NCBI GenBank assembly: GCA_903832005.1
Contig: CAIKZO010000097.1
Location: 1-64,000, forward strand
Source of the DNA: Enhydrobacter aerosaccus
GTDB taxonomy: Bacteria; Pseudomonadota; Alphaproteobacteria; Reyranellales; Reyranellaceae
DNA length: 64,000 nucleotides
Direction of reading: 5' to 3'
Part shown: positions 38,602-48,234 of the stretch, piece by piece
Layout: every line of letters starts with the position of its first letter
Position numbering within the stretch: the stretch's first letter is position 1
Program-made: the position numbers and the translations under genes
The notes under the pieces: model-generated
What the model saw: only the letters and a program-made list of their open reading frames with translations
The model's database searches: none
What the model was told of the DNA's origin: nothing

Positions 38602-39221
38602 GGATTGGTCTTCCGCTCCCAACCGAAGGTCGAGGTCTGGCCGTGGCCGGGCACGAACTGGATGTCGTCGCCGAACGGCCATAGGCGGGTGCGGATCGAG
38701 GTCAGCAACTGCTCGTGATTGCCGCGCGGGAAATCCGTCCGGCCGATCGATCCCCGAAACAGCACGTCGCCCACGAAAGCGATCTTGGCCGGCCGGTGCA
38801 CGAACACGACATGCCCCGGCGTGTGGCCGGGACAATGCACCACGTCCAAGGTCTGATTGCCGAGGCTGACCGTCTCGCCGTTGATGAGCCAGCGGTCGGG
38901 CACGAACGGCTTGTAGGCCGGGAAATTGTACTTCCGCCCCGACTCCGGCAGACCCTCGATCAGGAACAGGTCGTCCTCGTGCGGCCCTTCGATCTTCACG
39001 CCATAGTGCTCGGCCATCGTCCCGGCGGCCGAGGCATGGTCGACGTGACCATGGGTCAGCAGCACCTTGGTGACCTTGATGCCCTGCTGGTCGATCGCCT
39101 GCTTCAACATGTCGAAGTCCCCACCGGGATCGACGGCGGTACCTTCCATGGTCTCGGGATCCCAGACGATGGAGCAGTTTTGCTGGAACGGCGTGACGGG
39201 CGTGATCATGACCTTGAGCAT
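38553..39221 (-). CDS. MBL-fold hydrolase, glyoxalase-II-like (YcbL type)
   Basis: 222 residues. The metal motif is THGHVDH (His57, His59, Asp61, His62), with further ligands in VVHCPGHTPGHVVF, FVGDVLFRGSIGRTDF and VPGHG. Short proteins of this type lack the glutathione-binding C-terminal domain of true GloB and act on thioesters such as S-lactoylglutathione in some species. The ATG at 39221 starts the first strand. Overlaps the hypothetical gene on the other strand by 49 bp. Confidence 0.9.
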   Translation of the reverse strand: MLKVMITPVTPFQQNCSIVWDPETMEGTAVDPGGDFDMLKQAIDQQGIKVTKVLLTHGHVDHASAAGTMAEHYGVKIEGPHEDDLFLIEGLPESGRKYNFPAYKPFVPDRWLINGETVSLGNQTLDVVHCPGHTPGHVVFVHRPAKIAFVGDVLFRGSIGRTDFPRGNHEQLLTSIRTRLWPFGDDIQFVPGHGQTSTFGWERKTNPYVADLMFDDEADKSS

Positions 39222-39280
39222 GGAACCGATGTAATGGCTCCCGCGGCCCTCGTGAAGTGCTTATGCGGCGGGAAGGGCGT

Positions 39281-40504
39281 ATGCTGAAGCCAATGAAACT
39301 GCGCGTTTTATCGTTGCTCATGGTGCTTCTCGGCCTGGCCGGCCCGGCGCTGGCCCAGGTCGCGCCGGTATCCTCGCCCACTGGCCCGGTCATGGCCGGC
39401 CCCTACGCCGTCATCGATGCCGCGACCGGCGAGACGCTGATGGAGCACAATGCGGGCGCCGCCTGGTATCCCGCCTCGCTCACCAAGCTGATGACTGCCT
39501 ATCTCACCTTCGAGGCGCTGAAGGCGGGTCGTCTCACGCTCACCTCGCCGCTGCCGTTCTCGCAGCATGCCTCGGCGATGCCCGAGTCGAAGCTCGGCGT
39601 GGCGCCCGGTACTTCGATCACGGTGGAGCAGGGCCTGTTCGCGCTGGTCGCCCATTCGGCCAACGACGTCGCCACCGCGCTCGGCGAGTTGATCGGCGGC
39701 TCCGAGCCCGGCTTCGCGCAGATCATGACGCAGACGGCGCAGCGGCTCGGCATGACGGCGACGAAATTCAACAACGCCAACGGCCTGCCTGATCCGCAGA
39801 ACTACACCACGGCGCGCGATCTCGGCGTGCTGACGCTCGCGCTGATGCGCGACTTCCCGCAGTACTACGGCTACTTCCAGACCCAGGATTTCACCTTCGG
39901 CAAGCGTCACTACGAGACCTTCGTGCACTTCCTCAAGATGTACGCGCCCTATGCCGACGGGCTGAAGACGGGCTTCATCTGCAATTCCGGATTCAACATC
40001 GTGGGCAGCGCGGTGCGCGACAACCGCCGGCTGATCGCGATCGCCTTCGGCTTCCGCCGCGCCGACCTGCGCGACGAATTCCTGGTGCGCCTGTTCGACG
40101 AGGCCTTTGCGCTCAAGACCGGCGGCAACAAGCCGAAGATCTGGCAGCTCCGCAACGAAGGCGGCGAGCCGACCAAGTTGTTTGGTCCCGGCGAATGCGG
40201 CGCGATCCGCTACGACATGCCGGGCGATGCCGCCTGGCTCGGCACCTACGGCGACTGGCGCACCGCGCGGCGCGTCTACGATGTGGGCCAGGCCGACCTG
40301 GTGAAGCTTGGCGTGACGCGCCCCGGCAAGGAATGGATCCTGCCGGTATCGGCCAACAAGGCCACGCGCCAGGCCGCGATCATTGCCGACCTCGAGCCCG
40401 ACGCCGCGCTGAAGCTCTGCGCCGACTACAAGGCGCGCAAGCTCTTCTGCGAAGTGAAGAAGCCGCAGGAGATCACGCCACCGTTTGGCGTCTTCTGGCG
40501 CTGA
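39281..40504 (+). CDS. D-alanyl-D-alanine carboxypeptidase (low-molecular-weight PBP)
   Basis: 407 residues. Signal peptide about residues 1-26 (ending GPALAQ). Active-site motifs Ser66-x-x-Lys69 (ASLTK), Ser126-x-Asn128 (HSANDV) and Lys229-Thr-Gly (DGLKTGF). The S11/PBP5-type domain trims the terminal D-Ala of peptidoglycan stem peptides. The C-terminal region is longer than a minimal S11 domain, and its last 100 residues are not a clear membrane-anchoring helix. The ATG at 39281 has GGAAGGG upstream; one at 39293 is possible. Confidence 0.9.
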   Translation: MLKPMKLRVLSLLMVLLGLAGPALAQVAPVSSPTGPVMAGPYAVIDAATGETLMEHNAGAAWYPASLTKLMTAYLTFEALKAGRLTLTSPLPFSQHASAMPESKLGVAPGTSITVEQGLFALVAHSANDVATALGELIGGSEPGFAQIMTQTAQRLGMTATKFNNANGLPDPQNYTTARDLGVLTLALMRDFPQYYGYFQTQDFTFGKRHYETFVHFLKMYAPYADGLKTGFICNSGFNIVGSAVRDNRRLIAIAFGFRRADLRDEFLVRLFDEAFALKTGGNKPKIWQLRNEGGEPTKLFGPGECGAIRYDMPGDAAWLGTYGDWRTARRVYDVGQADLVKLGVTRPGKEWILPVSANKATRQAAIIADLEPDAALKLCADYKARKLFCEVKKPQEITPPFGVFWR

Positions 40505-40523
40505 ACGAAGCGCGACGGTTTCC

Positions 40524-40561
40524 GCGGTTTTCACGGTTATTAAACCCGGTTCGAAAACCGC
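40524..40561. terminator. Hairpin between converging genes
   Basis: GCGGTTTTC (40524-40532) and GAAAACCGC (40553-40561) are perfect 9-bp arms, with AT-containing spacer, between the carboxypeptidase (ends 40504) and the DUF5681-like gene (ends 40562 on the other strand). Probably a bidirectional transcription end. Confidence 0.55.
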
Positions 40562-41047
40562 TCAGTCGGGCCGATAGAAGCTGGCGAGCGGATCGTCGCG
40601 CTCGGGTTTTTTGTTCTGCTCTTCCCACTGTTTCTCGACCTCGACGAGGCGGCGTTCGAACTCGACCGCCTCGATCATCCGGCACTGCGCCTGCAGCAGT
40701 GAGGAGACGTCGTGGCCTTCGCGCGGCGTCACCTCGCCGGTCAGCACGGCATTCATGATGTCGGCGACCGCCGGCACGAGGTCGGGCAGGTCCTTCACCG
40801 GCGTTGCGTCGATCTCGATCGACCGGCCGCGCCGTATCGGCCAGACGCGTGACAGCAGCATCTCCGCCGCGCGCAGGTCGCCGGCCAGCGCCTTGTCGAC
40901 GATCATCTGCAGGATCTGTTCGCTGACGCCGGCGCCCAGCTCGTCGAGCGCGGCGGCCTTGCGATTCAGTGAACGCGGCCGACCCGGTCCGCTGGAATTG
41001 CCCTTGGCGAAGTATCCGTTGGCGTCGCGAGTGGGGATGTCTGACAT
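40562..41047 (-). CDS. DUF5681-like protein
   Basis: 161 residues. The N terminus (GYFAKGNSSGPGRPRSLNRKA) matches the G-rich, basic KGN-x-x-GPGRP motif of DUF5681 proteins, many of which are phage- or mobile-element-associated. The rest is helical and charged, with a C-terminal coiled-coil-like stretch (EFERRLVEVEKQWEEQNKK). GAGGAG 7 bp upstream fixes the ATG at 41047. No phage genes surround it. Function unknown. Confidence 0.7.
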   Translation of the reverse strand: MSDIPTRDANGYFAKGNSSGPGRPRSLNRKAAALDELGAGVSEQILQMIVDKALAGDLRAAEMLLSRVWPIRRGRSIEIDATPVKDLPDLVPAVADIMNAVLTGEVTPREGHDVSSLLQAQCRMIEAVEFERRLVEVEKQWEEQNKKPERDDPLASFYRPD

Positions 41048-41202
41048 GATGAGCTCCTCGAGTGGGGGTGTGCCGCCACTCTAGAAGCGTTTGCGCAAAT
41101 CATGACTTATGGTCGTTACTGGCGGAAGCGTTGACCAGCTTGAAACGGATGGCCGTCGAGAATCGCGCCTCAGGCGTGTCGGAGTACGTTCCCCGATAAA
41201 AT

Positions 41203-42048
41203 TCAGCCGTTCAGCTGACGCGCGATGAATTCTTTGGCGGTCTCGTGCGCCTTTGCGGTCTGCGGGCCCGGTTGCGCCGTCCATTCATGGACGGAGTCCG
41301 CGAACAGGCGATAGTCGCAGGCGCCGCCCGCGGCCCTGTAGGCATTGGCGAACTCTTCCTGCATTTCCGGCAGCACATTGTCGTCGAGCGCGCCCTGCAT
41401 GATGAGGAACGGCACTAGCGTGACCTTCTCCTTGCGCGCGAGGATCTCCCGCGGGTTGCCTTCGTGGATCGCGTCCCACGGCTGGAAGAACGTCTGGCTG
41501 TTCTTGATCATCGGCTCGTTCTTGCGCCGCACCGCGTTTTCATGACGCTCCGACGTATTGCTGACCGGCGAACGCATCGCGGCATAGGCGATGGTCGCGT
41601 CGACGGTCGGCGCGCCGACCAGAGGGATCGCGCCGTAGCGCGGATCGTGCGGCCGCAGCGCCACGAGTTCCGTGAGATGGCCGCCGCTCGAGGAGCCGAA
41701 GATGCCGAGCTTCGAAATCTCGCCGTTCCAGCGGGCGGCGTTCGCCTTCAGCCAGCGCACGGCGTAGTTGGCGTCCTGCACCGCGGCCGGATAGGGCGCT
41801 TCGGCGGCCAAGGTCAGGTCGACGGCGACGACCAGCAGGCCGCTGGCCGCCAGCGCGCGATCCATCGGCTCTTCGGCCAGGCGGTCCTTGCGGTTCCAGC
41901 CGCCACCGTGCAGGTCGAGGACCGTCGGGAAGGGCCCCGATCCTTGCGGCTGGTAGATTCGGGCCATCAACATCCGGCCGGCGCTATTGCGTCGAAACTC
42001 GACTTCGCTGACCTTGATTTCGAACCGTGCGGCGGGATCGTAAGCCAC
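41203..42048 (-). CDS. Alpha/beta hydrolase (esterase/lipase, HSL-like)
   Basis: 281 residues from the GTG start at 42048. Oxyanion motif HGGGW (47-51), nucleophile elbow GSSSGG (Ser120), acid in GALDDNVLP and catalytic His in DSVHEW. No signal peptide, so cytoplasmic. I prefer the GTG because GGGAGG lies 5-6 bp upstream; an in-frame ATG at 42105 would add 19 residues with no ribosome site I can see. Probably a carboxylesterase; substrate unknown. Confidence 0.82.
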   Translation of the reverse strand: MAYDPAARFEIKVSEVEFRRNSAGRMLMARIYQPQGSGPFPTVLDLHGGGWNRKDRLAEEPMDRALAASGLLVVAVDLTLAAEAPYPAAVQDANYAVRWLKANAARWNGEISKLGIFGSSSGGHLTELVALRPHDPRYGAIPLVGAPTVDATIAYAAMRSPVSNTSERHENAVRRKNEPMIKNSQTFFQPWDAIHEGNPREILARKEKVTLVPFLIMQGALDDNVLPEMQEEFANAYRAAGGACDYRLFADSVHEWTAQPGPQTAKAHETAKEFIARQLNG

Positions 42049-42130
42049 TGTCGCCTCCCCTGATTTCGGCACTTTATCCTCTCTTTTAGCGTCCCTTGGC
42101 CCCATCCGTCATTCGTGCCATACCGCGCCC

Positions 42131-43021
42131 ATGAATTGGCTGACCAATTTCGTCCGCCCCAAGCTCCGGGCGCTGGTCTCGCGCAAGGACGCGCCCGAAA
42201 ACCTCTGGCTGAAATGCCCCAAGTGCGAACAGATGCTGTTCATGCGCGACTGGGAGGCCAACCAGGAGGTCTGCACGCACTGCGGCCATCACATGCGCAT
42301 CCGGCCGATGAAGCGGCTGCCGCGCCTGTTCGATGAGGGCAAGTACGAGCTGCACCCGCTACCGCGCGTCACCGCCGATCCGCTCAAGTTCCGCGACACC
42401 AAGCGCTACGACGCGCGCCTCAAGGAAGCTCAGGCCAAGGCCGAGGGAACGACGGACGCGCTGGTCGTGGCGAGCGGGCCGATGGGCGGCCGCATGGCCG
42501 TGCTGGCGCTGCTCGACTTCGGTTTCATGGGCGGCTCGATGGGTACGGCCGTGGGCGAAGGACTCGTGATGGCGGCGGAGATCGCCGTCGCGCGCAAGGC
42601 GCCATTGATCGTCTTCTCGTCGTCCGGCGGCGCGCGCATGCAGGAAGGCATCCTCTCGCTGATGCAGCTCACGCGCACCACCATCGCCGTGCGCAAGGTC
42701 AAGGAAGCGGGGCTTCCCTACATCGTCGTGCTGACCGATCCGACGACCGGCGGCGTGTCGGCGTCGTTCGCCATGCTGGGCGACGTGCATCTGGCCGAGC
42801 CCGACGCCATCATCGGCTTTGCCGGGCCACGCGTGATCCAGGATACGATCCGGCAGGAGCTGCCCGAAGGCTTCCAGCGCTCGGAGTATCTGCTCGAGCA
42901 CGGCATGGTCGATGCCGTCGTGCATCGCCACAAGCTGCGCGAAACGCTGATTCGCCTGGTCCATCTCTTGATGGATCCGGTCACTTCCGAAGGCCGCGGC
43001 GTGGCTGTCGCGGTGCGCTGA
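42131..43021 (+). CDS. accD: Acetyl-CoA carboxylase, carboxyltransferase subunit beta
   Basis: 296 residues. An N-terminal zinc ribbon has Cys29, Cys32, Cys48 and Cys51 (KCPKCE and CTHCG). The crotonase-like domain follows with [12 protein letters not shown] and [12 protein letters not shown]. With AccA it transfers CO2 from carboxybiotin to acetyl-CoA, the first step of fatty-acid synthesis. folC follows 9 bp later, as in most proteobacteria. Confidence 0.95.
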   Translation: MNWLTNFVRPKLRALVSRKDAPENLWLKCPKCEQMLFMRDWEANQEVCTHCGHHMRIRPMKRLPRLFDEGKYELHPLPRVTADPLKFRDTKRYDARLKEAQAKAEGTTDALVVASGPMGGRMAVLALLDFGFMGGSMGTAVGEGLVMAAEIAVARKAPLIVFSSSGGARMQEGILSLMQLTRTTIAVRKVKEAGLPYIVVLTDPTTGGVSASFAMLGDVHLAEPDAIIGFAGPRVIQDTIRQELPEGFQRSEYLLEHGMVDAVVHRHKLRETLIRLVHLLMDPVTSEGRGVAVAVR

Positions 43022-43030
43022 AGCAGGACG

Positions 43031-44323
43031 ATGATCGACCATATCCTGGAGCGCGTCATGCGGCTCCATCCCCGCTCGATCGATCTCGGGCTGGAGCGCA
43101 TCGAGCGCGTGCTGACCGCGCTCGGTTCTCCCGAACAGAAGCTGCCGCCGATCGTCCATGTCGCCGGCACCAACGGCAAGGGCTCGCTGGTTGCCTATCT
43201 GCGTGCGATGGCGGAGGCGGCGGGCTATCGCGTGCACGTCTACACCTCGCCGCATCTCGTGCGCTTCAACGAGCGTATCCGCGTCGCCGGGCAGATCATC
43301 GACGACGGTGCGCTCGACGAGATGCTGACCGAATGCGAGCAAGCCAATGGCGAGCAGCCGATCACCTTCTTCGAGATCACCACGGCCGCGGCCTATCTCG
43401 CCTTCGCACGGGTGCCGGCCGATCTCACGATCGTCGAGGTCGGCCTGGGCGGGCGCTACGACGCCACCAATGTGATCCAGCCGGCTTTGTCGGCCATCAC
43501 CCCGATCGGCTACGACCACACGGGCTTCCTGGGCGACAAGCTGGAAGGCATCGCGGGCGAGAAGGCTGGCATCCTGAAGCACGCCGTGCCCGCCGTGACC
43601 GGCCGGCAGCGCGAAGTGAGCGCCCAGGTGATCGCGGCCGAGGCCCACAAGCTCGCTGCGCCCCTGTTCCGCATGGGCCGCGAATGGCAGGTGTCGCCGC
43701 GGGCCTCGGGCTTCCGCTACGAGAGCGACCTGCTCACGCTCGACCTGCCGGCGCCGGCGCTGGCCGGGGCGCACCAGGTCGACAATGCCGCGACGGCGGT
43801 GGCCTGCATCGAGCGCCTGCGGGCAGCGAATTTCTCGATCGACGATGCGGCGATCCGCAAGGGGCTTGCGTCAGTGGAATGGCCGGCGCGGCTTCAGAAA
43901 CTGACGCGCGGTCCCCTGGTCGAGCAACTGCCGCCGGGTTGCGAACTCTGGCTCGACGGCGGCCACAACGAGGATTGCGGCCTCGCACTTGCGCGCATGG
44001 CAAGCGACTGGGCGAAGGAGCCGGCGCCGCTGCCGCTCTATCTCGTGTTCGGGATGCTGACGACCAAGGATGCCTCGGGCTTCCTGCGGCCGCTGGCGCG
44101 CCATGCCACGGCGGCGCGCGCGGTGCCGTTCCCCGAGGGCCACAGCGCCTATACGCCCCGGGAGGCCTGTGCGAAGGCGGCCGACGTCGGCCTCGATTGT
44201 GCCCCCGCAAACGACATCGGCGCGGCGCTGGAAGACCTGTTGGCCAGCCAGCCCGCGCCGATGCGCATTCTCATCTGTGGGTCGCTCTACCTCGCGGGCG
44301 AGGTCCTCGCCCGCAACGGCTAG
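43031..44323 (+). CDS. folC: Folylpolyglutamate/dihydrofolate synthase
   Basis: 430 residues. ATP-binding P-loop AGTNGKGS (45-52), Mur-ligase-like domain with TSPHLVRFNERI and GLGGRYDATNV, and a C-terminal Rossmann domain. It adds glutamate to folates and makes dihydrofolate. Co-transcribed with accD. It converges on trxA, separated by a hairpin that overlaps the trxA 3' end. Confidence 0.95.
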   Translation: MIDHILERVMRLHPRSIDLGLERIERVLTALGSPEQKLPPIVHVAGTNGKGSLVAYLRAMAEAAGYRVHVYTSPHLVRFNERIRVAGQIIDDGALDEMLTECEQANGEQPITFFEITTAAAYLAFARVPADLTIVEVGLGGRYDATNVIQPALSAITPIGYDHTGFLGDKLEGIAGEKAGILKHAVPAVTGRQREVSAQVIAAEAHKLAAPLFRMGREWQVSPRASGFRYESDLLTLDLPAPALAGAHQVDNAATAVACIERLRAANFSIDDAAIRKGLASVEWPARLQKLTRGPLVEQLPPGCELWLDGGHNEDCGLALARMASDWAKEPAPLPLYLVFGMLTTKDASGFLRPLARHATAARAVPFPEGHSAYTPREACAKAADVGLDCAPANDIGAALEDLLASQPAPMRILICGSLYLAGEVLARNG

Positions 44324-44337
44324 CTAAGCGATCGCGT

Positions 44338-44362
44338 CAGCAATCGCTTTAGGCGATTGCTG
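44338..44362. terminator. Bidirectional hairpin between folC and trxA
   Basis: CAGCAATCGC (44338-44347) and GCGATTGCTG (44353-44362) form a perfect 10-bp stem with a TTTAG loop. The right arm lies inside the last codons of trxA. It can act on both converging transcripts; T-runs are short. Confidence 0.6.
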
Positions 44363-44669
44363 TGTTAATCCAGCTCACCAGCTTCTGCTTCGGCTCGGCG
44401 CCGATCTTGGTAGCGGCGACCTGGCCGTTCTTGAACATCAGCAGCGTCGGGATCGAGCGGACGCCGTAGCGCGTCGGCGCCATCGGGTTCTCGTCGATGT
44501 TGATCTTCACAATCTTGAGCTTGCCGTCGAGCTCCTTCGAGATTTCCTCGAGCGACGGGCCGATCATGCGGCAGGGGCCGCACCATTCCGCCCAGAAGTC
44601 GACGAGCACGGGCGTGTCGGATTTCAGGACTTCTTCCTCGAAGGAAGAATCGGTCACTTTAACGGTCAT
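44349..44669 (-). CDS. trxA: Thioredoxin
   Basis: 106 residues, classical thioredoxin fold with WCGPC (Cys30, Cys33) in [14 protein letters not shown] and cis-Pro in IPTLLMF. It keeps cytoplasmic disulfides reduced and feeds electrons to ribonucleotide reductase and the DsbD-type membrane relay. It lies 85 bp downstream of addA on the same strand, a common alphaproteobacterial order. Confidence 0.96.
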   Translation of the reverse strand: MTVKVTDSSFEEEVLKSDTPVLVDFWAEWCGPCRMIGPSLEEISKELDGKLKIVKINIDENPMAPTRYGVRSIPTLLMFKNGQVAATKIGAEPKQKLVSWINTAIA

Positions 44670-44754
44670 GTGGGTTCTCCCAAAAACTACAAAGGCCGGT
44701 CGATGGGACCGGCGCCGCCCTTGGGCATGAAGCTAGGAAGCGGGACCGCCGGAG

Positions 44755-47700
44755 TCAAGATGCGGCGGCATAAGGCATTGATTTATCGAGTGTTTCCGCG
44801 TCGATCTCCATCAGGCGCGGCGCCGCCGTCCACAGCAGAAAGGCCCGTACCGGCCGGCCGGGATAGATCTCCCGGAGCAGGGCCCGATAGAGCGCGAGCT
44901 GGCGCCGGTAGGGCAGCGCCACGCCATCGGCCGCGTCGGGCGGCGGGCGGTTGGTCTTGTAGTCGACGATCAGCACCTCGCGGTCGGTGACCGCCAGGCG
45001 ATCGACCTGGCCGCTCACCGTGAAGGTGCCGCGCGGCGTCTTCACCGTGCCGATCAGGGGCACCTCCGCGCGCGAGCCTGCGGCGAACAGGGCGGCATGG
45101 GCGGGCGCCTCGGTGACGGAAAGTGCTTCTTGGGCCCATTCGGCGATCTCCTCTTCCGACAGGCCGTGAGCGGGCTGGGAGAGAAACCGCCGGGCGGTCT
45201 CGGCGCGCTCTGCAGGCGCGAGCGACGGCAGGTGGCGCAGCAGGTCGTGCAGCAGCAGGCCGCGCTTCCAGCGCTTGGCATCGCCCGCGGCGAGGGGACT
45301 GAACGCGCGCGGCTCGTGGTCTGCCTCGTCGGGCAGCGGCTGCGAGGGGGCCAGCGGCGTCGGCGGATCGGCTTCGGGGGGCGCCGGCCTCGAGGCCCAG
45401 GCCTCGAGCTTGACCGTCGCCTCCAGCGCCAGTTCCGGCTCGTTGTTCTCCGGTACCTGACCTTCGTTGGCGAGACGGAAGCCGTCGCCGGCCCAACCCG
45501 CGGTCGAATCAAGCGTCGTGAAATCGAATTCGACGGGTGCCGCGCGCACGCGCTCAAAGGGAAGCTCGGTCTCGACGCTGCCCGCCAGGCCCGCCTTGAT
45601 GCGGTCGTACCAGCAGCCCTGGTCTTGCCGGCGCGCATTGATGTAGCCCGCCACATAGAGCCGGTCCTCGGCGCGCGTCATGGCGACGTAGAGCAGGCGG
45701 TTCTGTTCCTCGAGCGAACGCTCGCGCACGTCGGTGCGCCAGGCGCGCGCGGCGTCGTTGGCATCGTCGGTGCGCGGCAGCCACAGACGCGTGCGGCCCT
45801 TGGCCTCGGGCAGGATGCGCTCGCCGTCGCGCGGCACGCGCGTCGTATCGGGCAGATAGACGATCGGCGCCTGCAGGCCCTTGGAGGCATGCACGGTGAG
45901 GATGCGGACTTCCGGCCGCCGGTTGGCGTCGAGGTCGCGCTTGATCTCGCCGCCGCCTTCCTCGAACCAGCGCAGGAAACCCTGCAGCGATCCCGCCTCG
46001 GCGCCCTGGTACTGCAGCGCGCGGGCGAGCAATTCGTCGATCGGATCGGAGGCCTCGCGACCGAGCCGCTCGAGAAGTTTGCGCCTTCCCTGTTCGGGCC
46101 CGAGCGCCTGGGCAAAGAAGTCGAACGGCGTCGTGTAGTCGGCACGCGTCAGCCAGCGCGACAAGATCTCGTGGGCGCGCGTGAAAGCGGGATCGGTGCC
46201 GACCTTGTCGCGCAAGGAACGCCAGAGATGGCCCTTGCGGTCGTAGGACAAAGTGAAGAGCTGCTCCTCGTCGATCCCGATCAGCGGCGACTTCAGCAGG
46301 CAGGCGAGGTTGAGATCGTCCTGCGGCAACAGGACGAAGCGCGCCATGGCGAGCAGATCCTGGATCGCCAGCTCTTCGCCCAGGTTGAGGCGGTCGACGC
46401 CGGCAACGCCGACGTCCGCGCGCTTCAGTTGTTGTACCAAAGCGCCCACGAACTCGTTGCGCCGGCGCACCAGTACCATGAAGTGGCCGGCATGCAGCGG
46501 CGTGCCATCCTTGGCGCGCTTCTCCACGCCCACCAGGCTCTTGATATGTAGCGCCGTGATCCGCGCCAGCCGCTGGTGCGGGTCGATCGACGACTTGAGC
46601 TGATCGCGGGTCGCGGTGATGTCGGCGGTATCGACTTCGGACTCCTCGCCCTGGACCAGTGGCCAGAGCTCGACCAGCCCCGGCGCTTGCTTGCGGCTGG
46701 CGAGATGCATCACCTCGCCGCCGTCCTCGACCAGGCCCTTGGCCGTGTCGGGCTGGGCGAATACCCAGTCGACAGCATCGAGCACCGCAGGCGTCGAGCG
46801 GAAGGAGACGGTGAGTTCGACCGGCACGAACGCTTTGCGGATCAGGGCGATCTTTTCCTGGAAGCTGTCGCGCATCTCCGCGAGCTTGCGCGGATCGGCG
46901 CGCTGGAAACCGAAGATCGATTGCTTGGTGTCGCCGACCGCGAAGATCGTGCGGTCGCGGTCGACGGCACTTTCGCCCGAGAAGAATTCCTCGGTGAGGC
47001 TCGCGATCACTTCCCATTGGTCGGGGTTGGTGTCCTGTGCCTCGTCGACCAGTACGTGGTCGATGCCGCCGTCGAGCTTGTAGAGCACCCAGGCCGCACT
47101 GGCCGAGGTCGCCAGCAGCCGCCGGGTAGCCACGATCAGGTCGTCGTAGTCGAGGGTCGAGCGGCGGCGCTTGGCCCGGCCATAGCGTTCGGTGATGTCG
47201 ACGCCCAATTGCAGCAGTGCGATCGTCAACTCGACCAGCGCAACGCCCGCGGCATGATTGAGCGCCACCTGCAGGCGCTGGGCTTCGGCCAGGAGCACGT
47301 CGACGACGCCCGGCATCGCCTTGATCGTGGCCTTGCTCGCGAGCGCCTTGCGGATCTCCCCCTTCTCGGTGAAGAACGCCGACTTGTAGCCGCCCATTGC
47401 GGCGCTGCGATCCTCGGCATCGAGCCAGGCGGCGATCGCCTCGCCGCGCGCCACATCGGTCTTGCCGCCGCCGATCAGTGCGCGCGCGGCCACGCGCAAC
47501 GCGCCTTCATCCGGCGTCGAGGTCAGGGGCTTGTCGCACTGGAGTTGCCGCGCCAGGCGGCGGCGCACCTGGGCGAGCCCCGCCTCGCTGCCCACGCGCT
47601 CCAGGAGCCAGGCGCGCTCGCTCAGGAGCTTGGCCATCAGCTCGGCGTATTCGGTGATCGAGACCTTGTTCGCGACGGCGGCAAGCGCCTCGCGCAGGGC

Positions 47701-48234
47701 GGCGGGCGCGTCCTCGTGCGTCAGCGCTTCGACCTGCTCGTCCTGCGCCTGGCGGAGCAGCGACGTTGCATCGGCCTCGTCGAGCACCTCGAAGCCCGGT
47801 GCCACGCCCGCCTCCAGCGGAAAGCGTTTCAGCAGGGCCTGACAGAAGGCATGGATGGTGAGGATGTTGATGCCGCCCGGCGCGTCGAGCACCCGCGCGA
47901 ACAGGCGCCGCGCGATCGTGCGCTCGGCAGGCTCGGATGGCCGATCGATCAGCTTGGCGATTTCCTTGTCGAGCGTCGCTTCATCGGCCATGGCCCAGCG
48001 GCCGAGCTGGCTCGCCAGACGGTTACGCATCTCGGCGGCGGCCGCCTTGGTGAAGGTGAGGCAGAGGATGCGCTCGGGCTTCACTTCCGCGAGCAGCAGG
48101 CGCGTCACGCGGTCGGTCAGCACCTTGGTCTTGCCCGTGCCGGCGTTGGCCACGACCCAGGCCGACTGACCGGGGCGCGTCGCCTGGCGCTGCCGTTCGC
48201 CCGCGTAGGCGATGATGTCGGCGGCGTCGCTCAT
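44755..48234 (-). CDS. addA: Double-strand break repair helicase AddA
   Basis: 1159 residues. UvrD/Rep-like helicase: Walker A ANAGTGKT near the N terminus, motif II VDEAQDTNP, FAVGDTKQSIFGF, and VELTVSFRST. A C-terminal RecB-type nuclease has DRLAVTDREVLIVDYKTNR (catalytic Asp and Lys). With AddB it resects broken DNA ends for RecA loading. The ATG at 48234 overlaps the addB stop by 4 bp; a longer open frame upstream lies within addB and was not used. Confidence 0.95.
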   Translation of the reverse strand: MSDAADIIAYAGERQRQATRPGQSAWVVANAGTGKTKVLTDRVTRLLLAEVKPERILCLTFTKAAAAEMRNRLASQLGRWAMADEATLDKEIAKLIDRPSEPAERTIARRLFARVLDAPGGINILTIHAFCQALLKRFPLEAGVAPGFEVLDEADATSLLRQAQDEQVEALTHEDAPAALREALAAVANKVSITEYAELMAKLLSERAWLLERVGSEAGLAQVRRRLARQLQCDKPLTSTPDEGALRVAARALIGGGKTDVARGEAIAAWLDAEDRSAAMGGYKSAFFTEKGEIRKALASKATIKAMPGVVDVLLAEAQRLQVALNHAAGVALVELTIALLQLGVDITERYGRAKRRRSTLDYDDLIVATRRLLATSASAAWVLYKLDGGIDHVLVDEAQDTNPDQWEVIASLTEEFFSGESAVDRDRTIFAVGDTKQSIFGFQRADPRKLAEMRDSFQEKIALIRKAFVPVELTVSFRSTPAVLDAVDWVFAQPDTAKGLVEDGGEVMHLASRKQAPGLVELWPLVQGEESEVDTADITATRDQLKSSIDPHQRLARITALHIKSLVGVEKRAKDGTPLHAGHFMVLVRRRNEFVGALVQQLKRADVGVAGVDRLNLGEELAIQDLLAMARFVLLPQDDLNLACLLKSPLIGIDEEQLFTLSYDRKGHLWRSLRDKVGTDPAFTRAHEILSRWLTRADYTTPFDFFAQALGPEQGRRKLLERLGREASDPIDELLARALQYQGAEAGSLQGFLRWFEEGGGEIKRDLDANRRPEVRILTVHASKGLQAPIVYLPDTTRVPRDGERILPEAKGRTRLWLPRTDDANDAARAWRTDVRERSLEEQNRLLYVAMTRAEDRLYVAGYINARRQDQGCWYDRIKAGLAGSVETELPFERVRAAPVEFDFTTLDSTAGWAGDGFRLANEGQVPENNEPELALEATVKLEAWASRPAPPEADPPTPLAPSQPLPDEADHEPRAFSPLAAGDAKRWKRGLLLHDLLRHLPSLAPAERAETARRFLSQPAHGLSEEEIAEWAQEALSVTEAPAHAALFAAGSRAEVPLIGTVKTPRGTFTVSGQVDRLAVTDREVLIVDYKTNRPPPDAADGVALPYRRQLALYRALLREIYPGRPVRAFLLWTAAPRLMEIDAETLDKSMPYAAAS

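Noticed and set aside
34750-39393. Over 1,500-codon minus-strand open frame
   Set aside because: Antisense to trpF-ridA-trpB-trpA, all with clear catalytic motifs. It runs through several genes, and its composition is typical of a shadow frame.
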